64,000 nt of DNA from Kribbella caucasensis. GTDB taxonomy: Bacteria > Actinomycetota > Actinomycetes > Propionibacteriales > Kribbellaceae. Positions 33,167 to 41,739 of this stretch are shown piece by piece (within the stretch, counting starts at the first letter, position 1; the number at the start of each line of letters is the position of its first letter). Below the pieces are notes generated by a model. It ran no database searches and was not told where the DNA came from. It was given only the letters and a program-made list of their open reading frames with translations. A program made the position numbers and the translations under genes. The stretch covers positions 62,001 through 126,000 of the forward strand of contig NZ_SNWQ01000020.1 in NCBI RefSeq assembly GCF_004361855.1, given 5' to 3'.

Positions 33167-34423
33167 ATGGGCGACACCATGCGGATCACCGGGGACGGGC
33201 TCTACCTGATCGCGGGCCTTGCCCTACTCATCGGCGCGGTGCTGCCCAGACTGCTCAAGCGGTACGCCGTGTCGGCGCCGATCGCGTTCGTCGGCGCCGG
33301 GTTGTTGCTCGGGTTGGTGGTCGACCCTGACCGGCTGAGTCCGATCGCGGAGCCGGAGCTGACCGAGCACCTCGCCGAGCTCACGGTATTGATCGCCCTG
33401 ATGGGCGTCGGGCTGGCGATCGACCGGCCGATCGGGTGGCGACGCTGGCAGGTCACCTGGCGGCTGCTGCTCGTCGCGATGCCGGCCTGCGTGGCCGCGG
33501 TGGCGGGAGTCGGCTGGCTGCTCGGACTGGCGCCCGCCGTCGCGTTGTTGCTGGCCGCCGTGCTCGCCCCGACTGATCCGGTGCTGGCCTCGGACGTCCA
33601 GGTCCAGGGCCCGAGCACCGGCGAGGGTGCCGAGCCGGAGGAGGACGACGAGGTCCGGTTCGCGCTCACTTCCGAGGCCGGTCTGAACGACGGTCTCGCC
33701 TTCCCGCTGGTCTACCTGGCCGTCTTCGCTGCGACCAAAGGGGCGGTCGGTGACTGGGCGCTTGAATGGGTCGCCTGGGAGCTGATCGGCAAGACGGTGA
33801 TCGGATTGGTGACCGGCGTCGTCGCAGGACGGTTGCTGGGCCGGATGGCGTTCTCGGCGCCGCTGCCGAGCTTCCGGCTCGCCGACTCCCGCGAGCCGGT
33901 GCTGGCGCTGGCTATGACGCTCGGCGTCTACGGGCTGGCGGAACTGCTGCACGGGTACGGATTCCTCGCGGTGTTCGTCGCCGCCCTGACCCTGCGTGCG
34001 GCCGAGCGAGCGCACGACTTCCACGAGGAGCTGCACAGCTTCCTCGAGCAGCTCGAACACATCCTGACCTGGGGAATCCTGATGCTGATCGGGGTGGCGG
34101 TGACCGGCGGCATCCTAGAACCGCTGACCCTGCCGGGGGTCCTGATCGGGCTCCTGCTGGTACTGGTGATCCGGCCGCTGGTCGGCTGGTTGTCGCTCCA
34201 GCGCACCCCGATGCGACGGTCCGAGCGCTGGGTCACCGCCGCCTTCGGGGTACGGGGAGTCGGTTCCGTCTTCTACCTCGCGTACGCCGGGTCCGACTTC
34301 GCCGCGGACCTGCCGTGGCTGTGGGCGACCGTCGCGTTCACAGTGGTGCTCAGCGTCGCAGTCCACGGCGTCGCGGCGACTCCGATGATGCGGATGCTGG
34401 AGCGTCGTCGGAGGGGCTCCTGA
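33167..34423 (+). CDS. CPA1-type sodium/proton antiporter
   Basis: 418 residues from ATG 33167; an in-frame ATG four codons further is an alternative start. About 12 hydrophobic segments are visible. LLLAAVLAPTDPVLASDVQV holds the TDPVxASDVQ motif, and FALTSEAGLNDGLAFPLVYL the SEAGLNDG motif, the ion-binding and gating residues of Na+/H+ antiporters. TAAFGVRGVGSVFYLAYA is the GxRG-type helix near the C-terminus. It lacks a long cytoplasmic tail. It should exchange Na+ or K+ for protons at the cell membrane. Confidence 0.93.
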   Translation: MGDTMRITGDGLYLIAGLALLIGAVLPRLLKRYAVSAPIAFVGAGLLLGLVVDPDRLSPIAEPELTEHLAELTVLIALMGVGLAIDRPIGWRRWQVTWRLLLVAMPACVAAVAGVGWLLGLAPAVALLLAAVLAPTDPVLASDVQVQGPSTGEGAEPEEDDEVRFALTSEAGLNDGLAFPLVYLAVFAATKGAVGDWALEWVAWELIGKTVIGLVTGVVAGRLLGRMAFSAPLPSFRLADSREPVLALAMTLGVYGLAELLHGYGFLAVFVAALTLRAAERAHDFHEELHSFLEQLEHILTWGILMLIGVAVTGGILEPLTLPGVLIGLLLVLVIRPLVGWLSLQRTPMRRSERWVTAAFGVRGVGSVFYLAYAGSDFAADLPWLWATVAFTVVLSVAVHGVAATPMMRMLERRRRGS

Positions 34424-34605
34424 GGCGCGCGTCGGCGGTATGGCGGGTGCGCGCCGCGGCGGGTGGTTCGACCCCGTGGCGAATGGCGTTTGCGGCGTGG
34501 ATGCCGACGGCGAACTCTCGCCGTATCCGGAACATGACCTCATGATCGTTCGCTGCGCCGGGCGGGAGAAGTGGCGTAGATGACGACTATCGCTAAGATT
34601 TCGAC
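34424..34605. promoter_or_regulatory. Intergenic region with a -10 hexamer for a leaderless transcript
   Basis: The 182-bp gap has no gene. A TAAGAT hexamer at 34594-34599 lies 6 bases before the ATG at 34606, and no ribosome site is present. That fits a leaderless mRNA for the GlxA-type regulator. I see no other structure. Confidence 0.45.
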
Positions 34606-35571
34606 ATGCCCCGACCGACCGTCTCCGTACTCGCCTACGACGGCATGACCGCCTTCGAGGCCGGCATCGTGATCGAGGTCTTCGGGCTGGTCTGGCCGGA
34701 CATCGACCAGCCCTGGTACGAGCTGAAGGTCTGCACCGAGACAACCGACCCGATCCGCGTGCTCGGCGGCGCCACGTTGAGCAGCCCGTACGGCCTGGAC
34801 GAGTTCGCCGCCGCGGACACGGTCGTCATCCCGAGCGTCGCCGACCCCCGCGCCACCACTTCGCCGGAGCTCGTCGAGGCCCTGCGGCATGCGCACGACC
34901 GGGGCGCCCGGATCGTCTCGATCTGCTCCGGCGCCTTCGCTCTCGCCGCCGCCGGGCTGCTGGACCACCGCCGAGCCACCACCCACTGGCGGTACGCCGG
35001 GCTGCTGCGCGAGCGCTACCCTGCGATCGACGTGGATCCCGAGCCGCTCTACACCGACGACGGCGACGTGCTTACCAGTGCCGGTTGCGCGGCCGGCCTC
35101 GACCTGGCGCTGCACCTGGTTCGCAAGGACCTGGGCGCCACCGTGGCGAACGCGGTCGCCCGGCGACTGGTGATCCAGCCGTACCGGACCGGTGGACAGG
35201 CGCAGTACATCGAGTCGCCGATCCCGCCGGAGCCGGACGACGCCCCGGTGGCCCGCAGTCTCGGTTGGGCCCTGGAGCATCTGGCCGAGCCGATCGGCGT
35301 ACCGGACCTGGCCAAGCACGCCGGTCTGTCGCCACGCACGTACCTGCGCCACTTCGTCCGGGCCACCGGCACGACTCCGGCCAAGTGGCTGATCGCCCAG
35401 CGGGTGCAGGCGGCCGTGGCGATGCTGGAGACCGGCGACGCACCGGTCGACGAGATCGCCACCGCCGCCGGGTTCGCCACCGCGGTGACGCTGCGGCACC
35501 ACTTCGCGAAGAGCCTGCACACGTCGCCGTCGGCGTACCGGCGGGCCTTCCGGGACCGGCGGAGGCACTGA
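34606..35571 (+). CDS. GlxA-type transcriptional regulator (DJ-1/PfpI plus AraC)
   Basis: 321 residues. The N-terminal 190 residues form a DJ-1/PfpI-like domain (VSVLAYDGMTAFEAGIVIEVFGL) with IVSICSGAFALAAAGLLDHRRATTHW, where Cys sits at the nucleophile elbow. The C-terminal 110 residues hold two AraC helix-turn-helix motifs: GVPDLAKHAGLSPRTYLRHFVRATGTTPAKWLIAQRVQ and VDEIATAAGFATAVTLRHHFAKSLHTSPSAYRRAF. GlxA-like proteins are activators, often of stress or catabolic genes. The target is unknown; it is monocistronic. Confidence 0.92.
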   Translation: MPRPTVSVLAYDGMTAFEAGIVIEVFGLVWPDIDQPWYELKVCTETTDPIRVLGGATLSSPYGLDEFAAADTVVIPSVADPRATTSPELVEALRHAHDRGARIVSICSGAFALAAAGLLDHRRATTHWRYAGLLRERYPAIDVDPEPLYTDDGDVLTSAGCAAGLDLALHLVRKDLGATVANAVARRLVIQPYRTGGQAQYIESPIPPEPDDAPVARSLGWALEHLAEPIGVPDLAKHAGLSPRTYLRHFVRATGTTPAKWLIAQRVQAAVAMLETGDAPVDEIATAAGFATAVTLRHHFAKSLHTSPSAYRRAFRDRRRH

Positions 35572-35601
35572 GATCAGCCGTCTCGGATGATGGGATCGAG
35601 G

Positions 35602-35630
35602 GACAAGATTTGGACTCGATTGGGTAATCT
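35602..35630 (+). promoter_or_regulatory. Promoter of the riboswitch-controlled operon
   Basis: A good -10 (TAATCT, 35625-35630) lies 17 bases after a weak -35 (GACAAG, 35602-35607). The predicted start, near 35637, is directly in front of the riboswitch. Confidence 0.5.
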
Positions 35631-35638
35631 CTGTGGTG

Positions 35639-35775
35639 CTCATCCAGAGGGACTGAGGGAACGGCCCGTTGAAGTCCCGGCAACCCTCCCCGTGGAGGCC
35701 TCGCTCCGGAGGCGCTCGCGGCGGAAAGGTGCCAAATCCGTCCCGCGCCGAGATCCGGCGTCCGGGGAAGATGAG
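35639..35775 (+). promoter_or_regulatory. SAM-I riboswitch (S-box leader)
   Basis: P1 pairs CTCATC (35639-35644) with GATGAG (35770-35775). Inside are the conserved blocks CCAGAGGGACTGAGGGA, GCCCGTTGAAGTCCCGGCAA and AAAGGTGCCAAATCC in correct order, so the core, kink-turn and P3 junction of SAM-I are present. GTGCCAAATCC argues against SAM-IV. Immediately after, GGAGG (35775-35779) can pair with CCTCC (35783-35787) and hide the ribosome site. SAM binding should therefore reduce translation of the two genes downstream, making them part of the methionine regulon. Confidence 0.92.
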
Positions 35776-35787
35776 GAGGACACCTCC

Positions 35788-37056
35788 ATGAGCCTGACCG
35801 CTGCCCCTTCGACCCACACGATCCGTGAAGGTGCCTTCGGCAACGGTACGCACCTGAGCTGCCGCGCCTGTGGGGCGAAGTCGGAACTCGGTCCGTTCTA
35901 CGCCTGTATGGAGTGCTTCGGTCCGCTCGAGGTCGGGTACGAGTTCCCGGCCATCACCCGTGAGCAGATCGAGGCCGGCCCGAAGAACATCTGGCGCTAC
36001 CAGCCGCTGCTGCCCGTGCCCACCGACGTGGCCAGCTTCCCGAACACCGAACCCGGCTACACGCGACTGATCGACGCCGGCAACCTGGCCCGCGAGCTCG
36101 GTCTGCGCAAGCTCTGGGTGAAGGACGACTCCGGCAACCCGACCCACTCCTTCAAGGACCGCGTGGTCGCGTCCGCGCTGAGCGCCACCCGCGAGCTCGG
36201 CATGAAGGTCTTCGCCTGCCCGTCCACCGGCAACCTGGCCAACGCCGTCGCCGCCGCGGCCGCCCGGGCCGGCATCCGCTCGGTCGTCTTCATCCCGAAG
36301 GACCTCGAGCGTCCCAAGATCATCACCACCGCCGTGTACGGCGGCACTCTGGTCGCCGTCGACGGGAACTACGACGACGTGAACAAGCTCGCCTCCGAGA
36401 TCGCCGGCGAGGAGGACGGCTGGGCGTTCGTCAACGTCAACGTCCGCCCGTACTACTCCGAGGGCTCCAAGACACTCGCGTTCGAGATCGCCGAGCAGCT
36501 CGGCTGGCGGCTGCCGGAGCAGATCGTCATCCCGGTCGCCTCCGGTTCGCAGCTGACCAAGATCGACAAGGGTTTCACCGAGCTCGGCAAGCTCGGCCTG
36601 GTCGACGCCACCGAATACAAGGTGTACGGCGCACAGGCGACGGGGTGCTCCCCGGTCGCCCAGGCATTCCGCGACGGACATGACGTGGTGCAGCCGGTCA
36701 AGCCCGACACGATCGCCAAGTCGCTCGCGATCGGCAACCCGGCCGACGGCCCGTACGTGCTCGACGTGGCCCGGCGTACCGGTGGTGTGATCGCGGACGT
36801 CAGCGACGAAGAGGTCATCGAGGGCATCCAGTTGCTGGCCCGGACCGAGGGCATCTTCACCGAGACCGCAGGTGGGGTGACGGTCGCGACACTCAAGAAG
36901 CTGATCGAGACCGGGCAGCTCGACCCCGAGGCCGAGACGGTGATCATCAACTCCGGCGATGGGCTGAAGACGCTCGACGCCGTGGCCGACCGGGTCGGCC
37001 CCAAGGTGACCATCCCCGCGTCGTACGACGCCTTCGTGAAGGCAGGACTCCAGTGA
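35788..37056 (+). CDS. Threonine-synthase-like PLP enzyme under SAM control (possible homocysteine synthase)
   Basis: 422 residues. The N-terminus has a zinc-ribbon-like CRACG...YACMECFGPLE region. SGNPTHSFKDRVVASAL carries the PLP Lys (K123). CPSTGNLANAVAAAAARAG is the phosphate-binding loop. The fold is fold-type II threonine synthase (ThrC), which acts on O-phosphohomoserine. The SAM riboswitch and the overlapping MoaD-like gene suggest that it does not make threonine but replaces the phosphate with sulfur to make homocysteine. A reported Streptomyces route of this sort (I recall the names MetM and MetO) fits, but I could not check it. The start follows a GGAGG site that can be sequestered. 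Confidence 0.85.
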   Translation: MSLTAAPSTHTIREGAFGNGTHLSCRACGAKSELGPFYACMECFGPLEVGYEFPAITREQIEAGPKNIWRYQPLLPVPTDVASFPNTEPGYTRLIDAGNLARELGLRKLWVKDDSGNPTHSFKDRVVASALSATRELGMKVFACPSTGNLANAVAAAAARAGIRSVVFIPKDLERPKIITTAVYGGTLVAVDGNYDDVNKLASEIAGEEDGWAFVNVNVRPYYSEGSKTLAFEIAEQLGWRLPEQIVIPVASGSQLTKIDKGFTELGKLGLVDATEYKVYGAQATGCSPVAQAFRDGHDVVQPVKPDTIAKSLAIGNPADGPYVLDVARRTGGVIADVSDEEVIEGIQLLARTEGIFTETAGGVTVATLKKLIETGQLDPEAETVIINSGDGLKTLDAVADRVGPKVTIPASYDAFVKAGLQ

Positions 37057-37328
37057 GTGTCAGTGTTCGCGTCCCGACCATCCTGCGGCCCTACACCAAG
37101 GGCGCGTCCGAGGTGTCCGTCGAGGGCGCGACGCTGAGCGAGGTGCTGGAGTCGCTCGACACCTCGTTCCCGGGGATCAAGGGCCGGGTGCTGGACGATT
37201 CGGGCGAGTTGCGCCGGTTCGTCAACGTCTACGTGGACAACGACGACGTCCGGTTCACCGAGGGCCTGCAGACCAACATCAAGGACGGCGGCCAGGTCTC
37301 CATCATCCCGGCCGTCGCGGGCGGCTGA
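37053..37328 (+). CDS. MoaD/ThiS-like sulfur-carrier protein
   Basis: 91 residues from a GTG that shares 4 bases with the preceding TGA. It has the ubiquitin-like beta-grasp fold (VSVRVPTILRPYTKGASEVSVEGATLSEVLESL) and ends IIPAVAGG. The exposed C-terminal GG is the site for adenylation and thiocarboxylate formation. Similar proteins (CysO, MoaD, ThiS) hand sulfur to cysteine, molybdopterin or thiazole synthesis. Coupling to a ThrC-like enzyme and a SAM riboswitch points to homocysteine synthesis. The activating E1-like enzyme is not in the window. Confidence 0.88.
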   Translation: MSVSVRVPTILRPYTKGASEVSVEGATLSEVLESLDTSFPGIKGRVLDDSGELRRFVNVYVDNDDVRFTEGLQTNIKDGGQVSIIPAVAGG

Positions 37329-37380
37329 TCTCGCACTCTGATCCCTCGCACTCCGGGCGTTCGTGGGTGAGGATGGCCGG

Positions 37381-38403
37381 ATGCGCGCGATTGTCATCGA
37401 GCAGTTCGGCGTCCTGCCCACGATCCAGGACGTGCCCACGCCGGAGCCCGCCGCGGGCGGCGTAGTACTGCGGGTCGAGGCGACCGGTCTGTGCCGCAGC
37501 GACTGGCACGGTTGGCAGGGGCACGACTCGGACATCGTCCTGCCGCACGTCCCCGGTCACGAGCTCGCGGGGACGATCACGGCCGTCGGCGAGGGCGTCA
37601 ACGGCTGGCAGGTCGGGGATCGGGTCACGACGCCGTTCATCTGTGCGTGCGGTCAATGCGAACAGTGCAAGGAGGGCAACCACCAGGTCTGCCCGAACCA
37701 GCTGCAGCCCGGGTTCAACTACTGGGGATCCTTCGCCGAGTACGTCGCACTGCCGTTCGCCGAGGTGAACCTGGTCCGGATGCCGGAGTCGCTCGACTTC
37801 GACACGGCCGCGGGTCTCGGGTGCCGCTTCGCCACCTCGTTCCGCGCTGTTCACCAGGTGGGGCGGGTCGAGGCCGGGGAGAACGTGGTGATCTTCGGCT
37901 GCGGTGGGGTCGGCCTGTCCGCGGTGATGATCGCGGCGGCTCTCGGCGCCCGGGTGATTGCCGTCGACACCAATCCGGCCGCCCTGGAGCTGGCTCGCTC
38001 GTACGGCGCGACAGACACGGTGCAGGCCGCTCCGGAGACAGTGCAAGCGATCCGCGACCTGACCGGCGGCGGCGCGCACGTAACGATGGACGCGCTGGGG
38101 TCGAACGAGATCGTCCAGCAGGCGTTGCTCGCCTTGCGGCCGCGGGGACGTCATCTGCAGGTCGGGTTGCTGCCGTCCGGAGTACGGCTTGATGTCAGCC
38201 GGCTGATCGGCCAGGAGCTCGAATGGCTGGGCAGCCATGGGATGGCGGCGCACACCTATCCCGAGATGCTTGACCTGGTTGCTTCAGGCAACCTCCGTCC
38301 GGCCGACCTGATCACCCGGACGATCGGTCTCGACGAGGTACCGGAAGCCTTGGACGCTCTGACCGCCGGGACCCCGGCCGGCGTGACCGTGATCAGGCCC
38401 TGA
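37381..38403 (+). CDS. Zinc-dependent medium-chain alcohol dehydrogenase
   Basis: 340 residues from the ATG at 37381. GLCRSDWHGWQGHD supplies the catalytic-zinc Cys. VPGHELAGTITAVG is the GHE motif. CACGQCEQCKEGNHQVC is the four-Cys structural zinc loop. VVIFGCGGVGLSAVMIAAALGARVIAVDTN is the Rossmann GxGGxG. It oxidises an alcohol or reduces an aldehyde with NAD(P). Its ATG is 52 bases after the sulfur-carrier stop, so it may be transcribed with it, but a metabolic link is not evident. Confidence 0.9.
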   Translation: MRAIVIEQFGVLPTIQDVPTPEPAAGGVVLRVEATGLCRSDWHGWQGHDSDIVLPHVPGHELAGTITAVGEGVNGWQVGDRVTTPFICACGQCEQCKEGNHQVCPNQLQPGFNYWGSFAEYVALPFAEVNLVRMPESLDFDTAAGLGCRFATSFRAVHQVGRVEAGENVVIFGCGGVGLSAVMIAAALGARVIAVDTNPAALELARSYGATDTVQAAPETVQAIRDLTGGGAHVTMDALGSNEIVQQALLALRPRGRHLQVGLLPSGVRLDVSRLIGQELEWLGSHGMAAHTYPEMLDLVASGNLRPADLITRTIGLDEVPEALDALTAGTPAGVTVIRP

Positions 38404-38418
38404 TGATCAGCTGCGCGC

Positions 38419-39645
38419 TCAGAGCCGAATGAGGTAGATGGTCGGAGGGCGACCGGTGCGGCCGTGTTGCTGGCTGCCGATCGGGTCCGCAAGGCCCGCG
38501 CGTTCCAGCCGCTTGAGGACGCGGCGGGCGGTTCGAAGCTGGACGGTCAGATGTTCGGCGACGTCCTGGGTGGTCAGGCCGTCGGGCAGGGACGCGCCCA
38601 GTTCACGCATCCGGGAGAGCGTCTGGGTGTTGAGTCCGACCCGGCGGGCCAGCAGGGGCAGGCTTTCCGGTCCGCGTTCGGCGGCGGGTTGGTCCTGGTC
38701 GCTGGCCGGCTCGATGACGATCTCGACGTCGTCCGACATCGACACAACGCCGGCGACCGGGCCGATCGAGGCTGCCCGGCTCACGGCTCGACGGGCGAGC
38801 GCCTCGGCCTCGGCCGCGGTACGGCCGACGCCGAAGCCGACCCGGGCCGTGGCGTGTCGTGCGGCCAGATGGTCGAGCAGAGGCATCCGGGTGAACTGCT
38901 CGGTGGCCTGTTCGAGTAACCCTCGCGTCGTCACGACCAGGTTCCGCCCGTCCGGGAGGGCCGCGAGGCTGCCGCCCAGCGTGATCAGGTCGCCGGCCAG
39001 CGCCTCGTCCGGCTCGGGGAGCTCGATGACGCCCAGCGCGACCTGGGCGTCGCCGACGTGCTGGCCGGTGGTGGTCAGGACCAGCGCCTGCAGCGTGGAC
39101 TGGATCGAGTACCGCGAGGGCGCCAGCCGGACGGACGGCATCTCGTTCTCCAGCAGGTGGAAGGCCGAGCCGAGGCAGCTGATCGCCACCTTCGTGTCGT
39201 GGCGTTCCCGGGCCGTCCGGTGGAAGGCGACGATGTCGTCGGAGGTCAGCCCGGCCCGGTACGGGAGCACATGGATCTGCTCGGTGGGTAGCTTCGCCTC
39301 GATCAGGGTCTCCAGTACTTCGCTGCGCCGGAGCGTGTCGATCGAGAGCCGGGTGACGTCGTGGCCGAGTCGGAGCAGTTCGACGAGAGCCCGCAGCAGG
39401 GTGGCGCCGTCGTACGAGACGTACATCGAGGGACGGTCGATGACGCCGGCCGCGGTGGCGATCGTGTACGGGACGACGCCGGTGAAGAGGATGGCGTCGA
39501 CCTTCTCCTGGACCTGCCCGACCAGGTCGACGGTCTCGCTCTCGTGCCGGTAGGGCAGCGGAAGCAGGGTGGCCGCACTGCCCGTCCCGACCGCCAGCAC
39601 GCGCTGGACCAGGTCTTCCGGGCCGATGATCCCGACGGTGATCAC
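38419..39645 (-). CDS. Transcriptional regulator, probably of the adjacent catabolic locus
   Basis: 408 residues from the GTG at 39645, with AGGAG eight bases upstream. A GTG nine bases earlier has poorer spacing. The N-terminal 200 residues look like a periplasmic-binding-like or phosphosensor fold without a named match. The middle (HATARVGFGVGRTAAEAEALARRAVSRA) resembles a cyclase-like ligand domain. The C-terminal 70 residues form a winged helix (GLTTQDVAEHLTVQLRTARRVLKRLERAGLADP). It is divergent from the locus at 39819 and is the only regulator beside it, so it is the best candidate to bind the palindrome TTACGGTCAAGACCGTAA. Inference from context. Confidence 0.75.
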   Translation of the reverse strand: MITVGIIGPEDLVQRVLAVGTGSAATLLPLPYRHESETVDLVGQVQEKVDAILFTGVVPYTIATAAGVIDRPSMYVSYDGATLLRALVELLRLGHDVTRLSIDTLRRSEVLETLIEAKLPTEQIHVLPYRAGLTSDDIVAFHRTARERHDTKVAISCLGSAFHLLENEMPSVRLAPSRYSIQSTLQALVLTTTGQHVGDAQVALGVIELPEPDEALAGDLITLGGSLAALPDGRNLVVTTRGLLEQATEQFTRMPLLDHLAARHATARVGFGVGRTAAEAEALARRAVSRAASIGPVAGVVSMSDDVEIVIEPASDQDQPAAERGPESLPLLARRVGLNTQTLSRMRELGASLPDGLTTQDVAEHLTVQLRTARRVLKRLERAGLADPIGSQQHGRTGRPPTIYLIRL

Positions 39646-39748
39646 GTGGTGCACTCCTTGCCGGTTCGCCCCAGGTGGTGACCGGAACTTCTGGCCCGGC
39701 CCTCAAGTCGGCAGAATAGCGCAAGGCTTGCCCGCTCTTGCGCTGCCC

Positions 39749-39794
39749 TTGACGACAGTTCACGCCGTCTCCTACGTTTCGGTCAAGACCTTAA
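39749..39794 (+). promoter_or_regulatory. Promoter with operator copy 1 (aminotransferase operon)
   Basis: TTGACG (39749-39754) and TACGTT (39773-39778) with an 18-base spacer are a good sigma-70-type promoter. TTTCGGTCAAGACCTTAA at 39777-39794 matches the consensus palindrome at 16 of 18 positions. It overlaps the -10 and start site, where a repressor would block transcription. Confidence 0.7.
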
Positions 39795-39818
39795 TTGCCC
39801 TGGACCCAGGAGTCGCGT

Positions 39819-40991
39819 ATGTCCGGAACGGTCCGGCGGCCGCCGCTGCCCGGAGTACTGGAGCCGGCCGGTCGCACGATCGGCGCCGAGGAGCGCGAGG
39901 CCGTACTGCGGGTGCTCGACTCGGCCGTGCTCTGCAGCACCTTCGGCGGCGAGACGCGAGCGCTGGAAGCCGAGATGGAGGCTCTCTACGGCCGTTCGGC
40001 GGTCGCCTGCAGCTCGGGGACCGCCGCGCTGCATCTGGCCGTCGCGGCCGTCCGGTTCGAGCCGGGCGACGAGGTGATCACCACGCCGATCTCCGACTTC
40101 GGCACGGTCGCGCCGATCCTGGCGCAGAACGGCGTACCGGTCTTCGCCGATGTGGATCCAACGACCGGCAATCTGGATCCGGTCGCGGTGGAGGCGGCGA
40201 TCACGCCTCGGACCCGGGCGATCATCGCGGTCCATCTCTTCGGTGCTCCGGCCGACATCGTGGCTTTGCGGGCGATCGCGGACCGGCACGACCTGCTGCT
40301 GATCGAGGACTGCGCGCAGGCGTGGCTCGGGACTACCGCCGAAGGTGAACTGCTCGGGCGGTTCGGGGACATCGCGTGCTTCAGCCTGCAGCAGTACAAG
40401 CACATCACGGCGGGGGACGGCGGGCTGGCGATCACCGCCGACCCGGAGCTGGCGGACCGGATGCGGCTGTTCATGGACAAGGGCTGGGATCGCGCCAAGG
40501 GCCGCGTCCATCTCACTCTCGGCCTGAATTGCCGGATGACGGAACTGATCGCAGCGGTCGCCCGGTGCCAACTCGAGAAGGTCGCCGACGTGGTCGGGAG
40601 ACGGCGGGCGCGTGCCGAGCAGTTGGTCGCGGCCCTCGCTGATCTGCAAGCCCTGGGGTTGCCCGCTGTCGCCGGGCATGCGTGGTGGTTGTTCCCGTTG
40701 ATCGTTCCCGGTGACAACCGGCGCTGGGCGCAGGCTTTGGCTGCGGAGGGGATTCCCGCCATGGCCGGCTATCTGGACCGGCCGCTGTATGCCAATCCGG
40801 TCTTCGCCGGGGCGCCGGTCTACGGGACGTCGCGGTATCCGCTGGATCGTGACTACAACGCCGGCCTCTGCCCGAACGCGGAGCGGTTGATCCAGCACAC
40901 CCTGCTGGTGTTGCCCTGGAACGAGGCCTACACGAAGGTGGACGTCGACGAGATCGCTCAAGCCCTCCGGAAGGTGCATGCGGGTGCCTGA
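39819..40991 (+). CDS. DegT/DnrJ/EryC1/StrS-family PLP aminotransferase 1
   Basis: 390 residues from ATG 39819 behind CCAGGAG. AVACSSGTAALHLAVAAVRFEPGDEVITTPISDFGT is the PLP-phosphate and Gly-rich region. LLLIEDCAQAWLG provides the Asp that holds the PLP ring nitrogen. FSLQQYKHITAGDGGLAI contains the Schiff-base Lys (K194). The family makes or breaks amino groups on keto-sugars and cyclitols. It opens an operon whose next two genes are amidohydrolase-fold proteins (14-base overlap). In a locus with an importer it may work catabolically, converting an amino-sugar or aminocyclitol to a ketone. Confidence 0.9.
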   Translation: MSGTVRRPPLPGVLEPAGRTIGAEEREAVLRVLDSAVLCSTFGGETRALEAEMEALYGRSAVACSSGTAALHLAVAAVRFEPGDEVITTPISDFGTVAPILAQNGVPVFADVDPTTGNLDPVAVEAAITPRTRAIIAVHLFGAPADIVALRAIADRHDLLLIEDCAQAWLGTTAEGELLGRFGDIACFSLQQYKHITAGDGGLAITADPELADRMRLFMDKGWDRAKGRVHLTLGLNCRMTELIAAVARCQLEKVADVVGRRRARAEQLVAALADLQALGLPAVAGHAWWLFPLIVPGDNRRWAQALAAEGIPAMAGYLDRPLYANPVFAGAPVYGTSRYPLDRDYNAGLCPNAERLIQHTLLVLPWNEAYTKVDVDEIAQALRKVHAGA

Positions 40992-41739
40992 CTGGCTGAC
41001 CAGATCCCCGGAAGAACAAATCGAGTACGACGTCGACGTACTCTTCGGCGCCTGGCCCGCCCACCCGGAAGACCCGGACCTGCGCACGGTACGCCGGCAC
41101 CTCGGCCGCTCCGGCATCCAGCACGCCCTGGCGATCTCCACCCGAGGAGCCCTCTTCGACGCCGCCGCGGGCAACGCGGAAACCCTGCAGGCAGCGGGAA
41201 GCGGCGTGGGCGGGCCGGAGTTCATCCCGGTCGGCACCGTTGATCTGCGGGATGCGGTGGGGGTGGGTGAACGGCTGGACGAGTTGGTGGATCAGGGGGT
41301 GCGGTGTCTGCGGTTGTTCACGCTGCAGCAAGGGGTACAGGGGGCGACGCCGGCGTACGAGCATGTGGTGGGGGAGGCGGTCGCCAGGGGGATGGTGTTG
41401 TTGCAGGACGGGGATCCGCGGACGTTCGGGCCGGTGCTGGCGGGGCGAGGGGCAGACGTGGTGTTCCTCGATCTGCATGTGTATCTGCTGACCGACTTCC
41501 TGCTGATCGCCCGGGACGAGCCGGGGTTCCGGGCGACCACGCGGATGTTGTCGAGCCCGGACGGGATCGAGCGGGTCGTGGAGACGGTGGGGGCCGAGCA
41601 CCTGGTGTTCGGGTCCCGGACGCCGTTCATGGATGTCTCGCCGCAGACGCTCCGGCTGCGGTACGCCCGGATCGACCCGGGGGATCGCGCATTGATTGCC
41701 GGCGGCAACGTGAAGGCGCTGCTCGGGAAGGTGGGCTGA
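40978..41739 (+). CDS. Amidohydrolase-fold protein lacking metal ligands (pseudo-enzyme 1)
   Basis: 253 residues from the ATG at 40978. It aligns by eye with the amidohydrolase-2 gene that follows: the same TIM-barrel order, a YDVDVLFGAWP start, an LVFGSRTPFMDV near the end and GGNVKALLG at the C-terminus. Every metal-binding position is altered. The HxH motif is DVL, the barrel His at the LHTW position reads LQDG, the GHAG position reads LDLH, and the FGTD Asp reads FGSR. It is therefore unlikely to be a metallohydrolase alone and may be a partner of the active paralogue. Confidence 0.75.
   Translation: MRVPDWLTRSPEEQIEYDVDVLFGAWPAHPEDPDLRTVRRHLGRSGIQHALAISTRGALFDAAAGNAETLQAAGSGVGGPEFIPVGTVDLRDAVGVGERLDELVDQGVRCLRLFTLQQGVQGATPAYEHVVGEAVARGMVLLQDGDPRTFGPVLAGRGADVVFLDLHVYLLTDFLLIARDEPGFRATTRMLSSPDGIERVVETVGAEHLVFGSRTPFMDVSPQTLRLRYARIDPGDRALIAGGNVKALLGKVG

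Noticed and set aside
35639-35775. SAM-IV riboswitch
   Set aside because: The leader has GTGCCAAATCC and the SAM-I core order, which SAM-IV lacks.
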